Shown here: in pieces, positions 7,988-11,872 of the stretch
Numbering within the stretch: the stretch's first letter is position 1
Layout of the letters: every line of letters begins with the position of its first letter
Origin: Spirochaetaceae bacterium
GTDB taxonomy: Bacteria; Spirochaetota; Spirochaetia; Treponematales; Breznakiellaceae
Reading direction: 5' to 3'
Assembly (NCBI GenBank): GCA_031265025.1
Contig: JAISDF010000173.1
Span: 1-11,872, forward strand
DNA: 11,872 nt
Program-made: the position numbers and the translations under genes
Notes under the pieces: generated by a model
Told to the model about the DNA's origin: nothing
The model's database searches: none
Seen by the model: the letters and a program-made list of their open reading frames with translations, nothing else

Positions 7988-9196
7988 ATGAGAAGGGGCG
8001 TATCCGTCAGGGCGGTGTTTTTTTTGCTGCTTTTGCCGTTTTCCCTTTGGGCCGAATCTTTTTTCTATGCCCATGAACAGGGGAACAAATACCGTATCAT
8101 TTCCACGGTACACGAAAGTGTTTACTTTGACCGCGTATTCAGCCACCGGGCCGAGATACTCAACCGTATTTCCGTAGAGGTCCTCTCGGCCTCGGAGGAC
8201 GGCACAGGCGCGCACCGGGCCGCTTTTCAGACCGCCGAAAGGGCCGAGGGGATTCAGGGTGGAAATATCTTCCAGTGGTCGCGGGAATATGAATCGGAAT
8301 TTGAACGGGATAAATTCGGCTATCTTACCATAGACGGCAGATACTATATGCCCGTCGTGCGCAATGTCCCCGTGTTTCCCGGCAGGGACCTCAGCGAGGG
8401 AGACACCTGGAGCGCCGAAGGCCATGAGATGCATGACTTCAGGGATTCATTCGGCATAGCCGAACCGTACCGCATACCCTTTACCGCCAATTATACCTAT
8501 TTAGGACTCCGCGAGCGCAAGGAACATGAGTATCCGGCCTTTTCCGTTTCGTACCGTATCTTTTTTGAACCCCAGGCCGCGGCTGGCAGAATATGGCCGG
8601 TGCGTATACTGGGCGCTTCCGACCAGGTGGTTTACTGGGACACCCAACTGGGCCAGGCCGCGGCCTATGAGGAATCCTTCAGGATGATTTTTGAACTTTC
8701 CGACGGCCGTACCGTGGAATACCGGGGCACCGCCGAGGCGGAGATTTACGAAGCTGAAATAATGGACAAAGAATCCATTGCCGGGGAAATCGCCGGTGAT
8801 ATATCCCGGCTGGGCATAGAAGACGCCAGTGTACGGGTTGCCGACGAGGGCGTGGTAATCAGCCTGGAAGACATACAGTTTATGCCTGACTCGGCGGTAC
8901 TCATGGAAACCGAAAAGGACAAGATAGACAAGATAGCCGGAATACTGCTCCGTTATCCTGACCGGGACATCCTCGTCGGCGGGCACACCGCCCTTGCCGG
9001 AAGCGCCGCCGGCCGCCTAAGACTTTCCCGGGAACGGGCCGCCGCGGTCGCCGAGTACCTCCTCCAGCGCGGGGTACGAAGCGCCGACCGCATCGTGGTA
9101 AGAGGCTACGGCGCCGAAAGACCCGCCGCCGATAACCGCACCCCCGAAGGCATGCGGAAAAACAGGCGTGTGGAGATAACCCTTCTTGAGAATTAG
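7988..9196 (+). CDS. Exported OmpA-C-domain protein, treponemal type
   Basis: The product has 402 residues. MRRGVSVRAV followed by FFLLLLPFSLWA is a Sec signal with probable cleavage after WAES or at LWA-E (about residue 22). Residues 24-285 form a long strand-rich N-terminal region of no recognised family. Residues about 289-400 are an OmpA/MotB-like domain: DIQFMPDSAVLMET, then ILVGGHTALAGSA, LSRERAAAVAEYL and NRRVEITLL. In most OmpA domains the HT is followed by Asp, which binds diaminopimelate of peptidoglycan. Here Ala335 stands in its place, while the second ligand, Arg350 of the RA pair, is kept. From memory, T. pallidum Tp0624 has a similar divergent OmpA domain. Peptidoglycan binding is therefore doubtful, though an envelope role is likely. 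GGGGGGA at seven bases serves as the ribosome site. It appears to be transcribed alone. Confidence 0.92.
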   Translation: MRRGVSVRAVFFLLLLPFSLWAESFFYAHEQGNKYRIISTVHESVYFDRVFSHRAEILNRISVEVLSASEDGTGAHRAAFQTAERAEGIQGGNIFQWSREYESEFERDKFGYLTIDGRYYMPVVRNVPVFPGRDLSEGDTWSAEGHEMHDFRDSFGIAEPYRIPFTANYTYLGLRERKEHEYPAFSVSYRIFFEPQAAAGRIWPVRILGASDQVVYWDTQLGQAAAYEESFRMIFELSDGRTVEYRGTAEAEIYEAEIMDKESIAGEIAGDISRLGIEDASVRVADEGVVISLEDIQFMPDSAVLMETEKDKIDKIAGILLRYPDRDILVGGHTALAGSAAGRLRLSRERAAAVAEYLLQRGVRSADRIVVRGYGAERPAADNRTPEGMRKNRRVEITLLEN

Positions 9197-9344
9197 GGGC
9201 AGGCGCTCTATGCCCAGGAAGTAAAATAAGTAGAAGGAGGGGGGCCTGTTTCCATACCGCCTCCGGCAAAAAGCCGCCTCGGCGCCCGGCCCCCCTGCGC
9301 GGGAGCCTTGCTGTGCAAGTCACCCCCTACCCCCGCCCAAAGAA
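9197..9344. other. Non-coding GC-rich stretch with nested hairpins
   Basis: No convincing gene is present. GGGCA (9197-9201) pairs with TGCCC (9211-9215) just after the OmpA-domain stop. GGGGGGCC (9239-9246) pairs perfectly with GGCCCCCC (9288-9295) around a 41-base interior containing CGGC-AAAAA-GCCG. CTTGC-TGT-GCAAG (9307-9319) forms a small hairpin. A pyrimidine-rich tract (about 9320-9339) follows. No T-run follows any stem, so no standard terminator is evident. Confidence 0.6.
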
Positions 9345-9379
9345 GCGCCCAAGCGAATGCATAGGGCGTCCCGGAAATG

Positions 9380-9412
9380 AAGCGGCTCGGCGTGGGCCCC
9401 GATAAAAGCCCC
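9380..9412 (+). repeat. Copy A of a 33-base dispersed repeat
   Basis: It matches 10553-10585 at 29 of 33 positions. The identical core GCGTGGGCCCCGATA lies at 9390-9404. It is in direct orientation relative to copy B, about 1.17 kb away, on the other side of the AT-rich gene. The last six bases (AGCCCC) form the 5' arm of a long stem. Confidence 0.85.
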
Positions 9413-9516
9413 GCCAGGGATGCAGTATCAGGCCCCTGGTGGGGCTGGGTAGCGGCAGGGATGCCGCTGTAACCACTGCTCTCCACCGGAGGCAGAGAGT
9501 GGGGTAGACTCCGACG

Positions 9517-9546
9517 CCTTAATCCGCCACGGAGGGCGGATTAAGG
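9517..9546. other. Perfect 12-pair hairpin without T-run
   Basis: CCTTAATCCGCC at 9517-9528 and GGCGGATTAAGG at 9535-9546 enclose the loop ACGGAG. Neither strand has a U-tract after the stem, so it is not a standard intrinsic terminator. It marks the 3' edge of the GC-rich structured region; base composition turns AT-rich soon after. Confidence 0.85.
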
Positions 9547-9575
9547 TACATCCCCATGGTGATTTTAGGTACGCC

Positions 9576-9605
9576 TTGTGTTACCGAAGGGTGTAATGAT
9601 ATAAA
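9576..9605 (+). promoter_or_regulatory. Possible promoter of the AT-rich gene
   Basis: TTGTGT at 9576-9581 (3 of 6) and TATAAA at 9600-9605 (5 of 6) are 18 bases apart. The palindrome GGATATCC at 9612-9619, flanked by GTT and TAAC, lies at the predicted start of transcription and could be an operator. Confidence 0.4.
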
Positions 9606-9642
9606 ACGGTTGGATATCCTAACAGAATAGAGGAACGCTATA

Positions 9643-10338
9643 ATGAGGAAATTAATAGTATATCTATTTTTATTAAATTGCGGTTGTTTATTTTCACAAT
9701 ATCAAGATTTTATAGTTTATAACAATTTCAGTAAATTAAATCAGGATGAGTATTTTTATTCCAGTGAAAGAATGATAAAAGAAGAGGGTGATAATTATAG
9801 ATTTATAGTCTATAAAAACAATACGGCTGAAAAAATATTTGAATTTAAGAATTCGTATAGTTTAATCTTATTCAATGACAGAAAAATTTTTTTATTATTT
9901 CTAAACCCAAATACTTACACTTCTGATGAAGGTGCCCCATTGTATTTTATTGACGGTAACAACGGGACGATAGAATATCTAGGGTTATTCCATAACGGTT
10001 TTTTTGTATTAGAAGATGATTTAGTGATTGTTGGTCGCATATTAAAAAGAAGTACTTTTTCTCTAACAGATGATTTATTTGTATATAGTATTAAAGATAA
10101 GGAAATTATTGATATCTATGACGCAAATAATTATTTAAACACAACTATTAAGGGTGAAGATCAAGATAGATTTCTTCTTAGTTTTCCCGATTATCGTGAT
10201 GGTAAAAACGTGGTCCTAAACGGGCATATTAGAGTTTATTTTGACCATTGGGGACAAGATGGCCCCAAATCATTTTATACCTATTTAAACGTACAGGATG
10301 TTCGTAATATATTTTTAGGGGATATTGATTTTAAATAA
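9643..10338 (+). CDS. AT-rich gene for a small exported protein of unknown function, probably acquired
   Basis: The product has 231 residues. MRK followed by LIVYLFLL is an export signal. Cleavage may follow LFS (residue 18), or Cys13/Cys15 in LLNCGC may be lipidated; the short hydrophobic stretch makes lipidation uncertain. The mature part is rich in Tyr, Phe, Asp, Asn, Ile and Lys, with alternating strand-like segments (YNNFSKL, YRFIVYKNN, SYSLILFNDRKIFLLFLN, APLYFIDGNNGTIEYLGLF). This fits a small all-beta exported protein, but no family is recognised. AGAGGA lies eight bases before the ATG. Codons strongly prefer A/T in the third position (TTA, ATA, AAA, GAT), unlike every neighbour, which points to horizontal transfer or a different mutational history. 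It is flanked on both sides by structured non-coding DNA sharing a repeat. Confidence 0.85.
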   Translation: MRKLIVYLFLLNCGCLFSQYQDFIVYNNFSKLNQDEYFYSSERMIKEEGDNYRFIVYKNNTAEKIFEFKNSYSLILFNDRKIFLLFLNPNTYTSDEGAPLYFIDGNNGTIEYLGLFHNGFFVLEDDLVIVGRILKRSTFSLTDDLFVYSIKDKEIIDIYDANNYLNTTIKGEDQDRFLLSFPDYRDGKNVVLNGHIRVYFDHWGQDGPKSFYTYLNVQDVRNIFLGDIDFK

Positions 10339-10444
10339 AAAGAAAACGCATAGGCGCCAGGCATTAAATTTCTGGATAAATTTTTATCAACTACAAAACA
10401 CAATAACGCTTTACGTTTCACACAAACAAAGGTATACTAAGCTG
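10339..10444. other. AT-rich tail after the acquired gene
   Basis: No gene is evident. The inverted repeat GATAAA-TT-TTTATC (10375-10388) lies 37 bases after the stop and might terminate transcription weakly. CCAG at 10358-10361 and CTGG at 10372-10375 could pair just upstream. GC content rises again from about 10440, placing the edge of the AT-rich segment there. Confidence 0.5.
10410..10438 (+). promoter_or_regulatory. Promoter-like sequence facing structured element B
   Basis: TTTACG at 10410-10415 (4 of 6) and TATACT at 10433-10438 (5 of 6) are 17 bases apart. Predicted initiation near 10445 falls at the point where GC content jumps and element B begins. Confidence 0.45.
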
Positions 10445-10618
10445 GGAACCCATAGTAGGGGTGGCGGACAAGCGTTTTTGCGGAGCGAACACTTTTGGAG
10501 CCAGGGACGCCTATTGGCCGCACGCGAGATATCGAGCGTGTTTATTCGGCACAAGCGGCATAGCGTGGGCCCCGATACAAGCCCCTGTGTGCGGAAGATT
10601 TGGCAGGGCCCATAGCGT
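10445..10618 (+). ncRNA. Candidate structured RNA or structured repeat element B
   Basis: This is a GC-rich non-coding stretch carrying repeat copy B. CACGC (10521-10525) pairs with GCGTG (10536-10540) around GAGATATCGA. As an alternative, CCGCAC (10518-10523) can pair long range with GTGCGG (10589-10594). CCCTG (10583-10587), starting inside the repeat, pairs with CAGGG (10604-10608). CATAGCGT occurs twice (10559-10566 and 10611-10618). The order stem, 10-12 bases, conserved 33 bases, stem is the same as in element A although the arms differ in sequence. A promoter-like sequence lies immediately upstream. No open frame in the stretch looks like a real protein. The 3' end is a guess. Confidence 0.4.
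10553..10585 (+). repeat. Copy B of the 33-base dispersed repeat
   Basis: It matches 9380-9412 at 29 of 33 positions; the core GCGTGGGCCCCGATA is at 10563-10577. It is in the same orientation as copy A. Confidence 0.85.
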
Positions 10619-10702
10619 CGATAAATGACCGCGCAAGCCGGAAAGATGAACAGTGTTACTGAATGTGCTCCCCCTCATAAATTCGGGGATTACCTGGACT
10701 AA

Positions 10703-10717
10703 GGCGCTTGGCGCCAA
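10703..10717. promoter_or_regulatory. Palindrome TTGGCGCCAA / hairpin upstream of the permease promoter
   Basis: TTGGCGCCAA at 10708-10717 is a perfect 10-base palindrome. The overlapping GGCGC-TTG-GCGCC (10703-10715) can form a hairpin instead. It ends 11 bases before the -35 of the permease gene, a position that suits an activator or repressor site. A T-run is absent, so a terminator is unlikely. Confidence 0.35.
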
Positions 10718-10728
10718 AATAAGTAATC

Positions 10729-10757
10729 TTGACAATGCCGGATAAACGTGTAATTAT
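10729..10757 (+). promoter_or_regulatory. Promoter of the GntP-family permease
   Basis: A perfect TTGACA at 10729-10734 and AATTAT at 10752-10757 (4 of 6) are 17 bases apart, with TGT before the -10 (extended -10). Initiation near 10764 gives a leader of about 21 bases containing GGAGG at 10775-10779, five bases before the ATG. Confidence 0.6.
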
Positions 10758-10784
10758 TAATAAATTTGTAATTTGGAGGTATGT

Positions 10785-11872
10785 ATGTCTGGTGTTAGTC
10801 TCATCGTCGTATTTGTCATCGCGATTATTGTGATGATCCTCGCTATCTCAAAATTCAAAATCCATCCTTTCCTCTCGATCATGGGGATATCCCTGATTTT
10901 TGGCCTCGTCGCGGGGGTCCCCCTGGTGAATACCAGGGTAGGGGATAGAACCGTGGACGGCATCGCCACCGTCATCGGTCTTGGGTTTTCGGGAACCTTT
11001 ACCAGCATCGGTATTGTCATCATCCTGGGCGCCCTGATAGGAACCGTCCTTGAGGCTACCGGCGCGGCTTTCAAATTGGCCGACATGGTGGTCAAGCTGG
11101 TGGGCCCCAAACATCCGGTAATCGCGGTACAGCTCATGGGCTGGGTGGTTTCCATCCCGGTATTCTGCGATTCGGGCTTCGTTATCCTGGACCCCATACG
11201 GAAGGCCCTGGTAAAACGGACCAGGGCAAGCAGCGTGGCCATGACCGTGGCCCTGTCAACGGGCCTCTATTCTTCCCACGTCTTTATTCCGCCCACTCCG
11301 GGGCCCATCGCTGCGGCCAATACCCTCTTTGGGGACCGGGCCGGGGAATATCTGCTCCTGGTCATGGGACTGGGCGCCCTGGTTTCCATCCCCGCGCTGA
11401 TCGGCGCGTATTTCTTCAGCCGGTATATCGGTTCCAAGGTAAAATCCACGGAAGATATTGAAATTGACTCGGTGACCAAGAGCTATGAGGAAATCGTGGC
11501 AAGCTACGGGAAGCTCCCCAACGGCTTCATTTCCCTGGCGCCCATCATTGTTCCCATTATTCTCATGGCCCTGGGTTCCATTGCCGCCATGGCGGGATGG
11601 ACCGGCTTTGCCTTACGGTTTTTCAGCTTCCTGGGAACCCCCATCATCGCCCTGGCGGCGGGCGTGCTCTTCGCGGTCTGGCAGGTCGCGGCAGCCAAAA
11701 AACTGGATAAGTTTTACGATATAACCAATGAGACCCTGAAAATCGTGGGTCCCATTCTCTTTATCACCGCCGCGGGCGGCGTCCTGGGCAGGGTTATCGC
11801 TTCCACCAGCATAGTCGCGTTTATCACCGCCAACGCCGCCTCCATCGCCACCATCGGGATTTTCTTCCCCTT
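10785..11872 (+). CDS. GntP-family (gluconate/organic acid:H+ symporter) permease, 3' end outside window
   Basis: The frame is open from the ATG at 10785 to the window end: 362 codons plus two bases. The family is usually about 440-450 residues, so roughly 80 are missing. It is an inner-membrane protein with about nine visible hydrophobic segments (for example residues 5-22, 28-47, 66-90, 112-135, 188-212, 249-270, 283-303 and 321-345). Family features include GWVVSIPVFCDSGFVILDP (119-137), corresponding to the conserved GFV segment of Gnt permeases, and SSHVFIPPTPGPIAAAN (163-179). Members import gluconate, D-glycerate, fructuronate, D-serine or similar compounds with protons; the substrate cannot be told from this sequence alone. 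GGAGG precedes the start by five bases. An in-frame-shifted ATG at 10781 is not used. A catabolic partner gene may lie beyond the window. Confidence 0.93.
   Translation, partial: MSGVSLIVVFVIAIIVMILAISKFKIHPFLSIMGISLIFGLVAGVPLVNTRVGDRTVDGIATVIGLGFSGTFTSIGIVIILGALIGTVLEATGAAFKLADMVVKLVGPKHPVIAVQLMGWVVSIPVFCDSGFVILDPIRKALVKRTRASSVAMTVALSTGLYSSHVFIPPTPGPIAAANTLFGDRAGEYLLLVMGLGALVSIPALIGAYFFSRYIGSKVKSTEDIEIDSVTKSYEEIVASYGKLPNGFISLAPIIVPIILMALGSIAAMAGWTGFALRFFSFLGTPIIALAAGVLFAVWQVAAAKKLDKFYDITNETLKIVGPILFITAAGGVLGRVIASTSIVAFITANAASIATIGIFFP

Larger units (their letters stand above)
9345..9546 (+). ncRNA. Candidate structured RNA or structured repeat element A (five consecutive stem-loops)
   Basis: Stems read directly from the sequence are listed here. 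(1) GCGCCC 9345-9350 with GGGCGT 9364-9369. (2) A 13-pair stem, 9407-9419 with 9434-9446, including one G-T pair and a 14-base loop. (3) AGCGGCA 9451-9457 with TGCCGCT 9462-9468, closing the loop GGGA, which fits the GNRA tetraloop pattern. (4) CCACT-CTCT, 9473-9482 with one bulged G, pairing with AGAGAGTGG at 9494-9502. (5) CCTTAATCCGCC 9517-9528 with GGCGGATTAAGG 9535-9546, 12 perfect pairs. Stems 2-5 are separated by only 4-14 bases. Strand and ends are uncertain because palindromic DNA reads on both strands. It could be a transcribed RNA, the leader of the AT-rich gene, or a dispersed palindromic repeat. I do not recognise a known RNA class. Confidence 0.45.

Noticed and set aside
9208..9486. 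Open frame of 92 codons on the - strand between the OmpA-domain gene and the AT-rich gene
   Set aside because: It runs across hairpins and the shared repeat, has low-complexity Gly/Pro/Ala composition, and has no ribosome site or family resemblance. It is probably a by-product of GC-rich DNA.
10325..10615. Open frame of 96 codons on the + strand overlapping the end of the AT-rich gene
   Set aside because: Composition switches midway at the AT/GC boundary, and the second half lies in the structured repeat element. No start signal is convincing.
9345..10618. Integron gene cassette with attC sites around the AT-rich gene
   Set aside because: A single foreign gene between structured sites is suggestive, and GTTGGAT at 9608-9614 fits GTTRRRY, but no properly paired RYYYAAC/GTTRRRY core sites are found on both sides and no integrase is present.
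9345..10618. Known RNAs (RNase P RNA, tmRNA, SRP RNA, common riboswitches) or a CRISPR array
   Set aside because: The conserved sequences of RNase P RNA, tmRNA and SRP RNA that I know are absent. There are only two repeat copies, far apart, so it is not a CRISPR array.
10511..10735. Open frame of 74 codons on the - strand through element B
   Set aside because: It covers the repeat and palindromes, has no ribosome site, and has no recognisable protein features.

Overview
The window looks like chromosome from a free-living or host-associated spirochaete, most likely a treponeme. The main reasons are: lipoprotein signals of the spirochaete type (F-A-S-C), an OmpA-like domain in which the usual HTD motif reads HTALAG as I recall from treponemal homologues, paired secreted FN3-like and barrel-like envelope proteins, and a soluble FIST sensor next to a hybrid histidine kinase. 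Most genes are GC-rich (over 55% by eye). One gene, at 9643-10338, is strikingly AT-rich (about 30% GC by eye).

Layout. 1-1960 holds two overlapping envelope genes on the + strand. The first is the C-terminal part of a Pro/Ala-rich, FN3-like protein that is cut by the window edge. The second is a secreted protein with FN3-like, IPT/TIG-like and probable beta-barrel parts. 2079-5375 holds a two-gene signalling unit on the + strand, a FIST-domain sensor followed 3 bases later by a soluble PAS-HisKA-HATPase-REC-REC hybrid kinase. A large lipoprotein of unknown function follows on the - strand (5384-7864). It converges on the kinase and diverges from an OmpA-domain protein on the + strand (7988-9196). 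The 123-base divergent region carries a strong promoter for the lipoprotein with a 10-base palindrome in its spacer. The window ends in a GntP-family permease (10785 to the edge) with a good promoter and ribosome site.

The odd part is 9197-10784. An AT-rich gene for a small exported protein sits between two non-coding stretches, each 446 bases long and rich in hairpins. These stretches share a 33-base segment with 29 identical positions (9380-9412 and 10553-10585). In both copies a stem-loop of different sequence precedes the segment, and a second stem starts inside its last bases. The upstream stretch carries a run of strong hairpins (13, 7, 9 and 12 base pairs). The downstream copy has a promoter-like sequence just before it. 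I read this as a dispersed structured repeat or a non-coding RNA family flanking recently acquired DNA. It is the best candidate here for something undescribed.

Together the genes suggest cell-envelope and sensing functions. No complete pathway or defence system is visible, and no transposase, integrase, reverse transcriptase, CRISPR array, tRNA or rRNA was seen.
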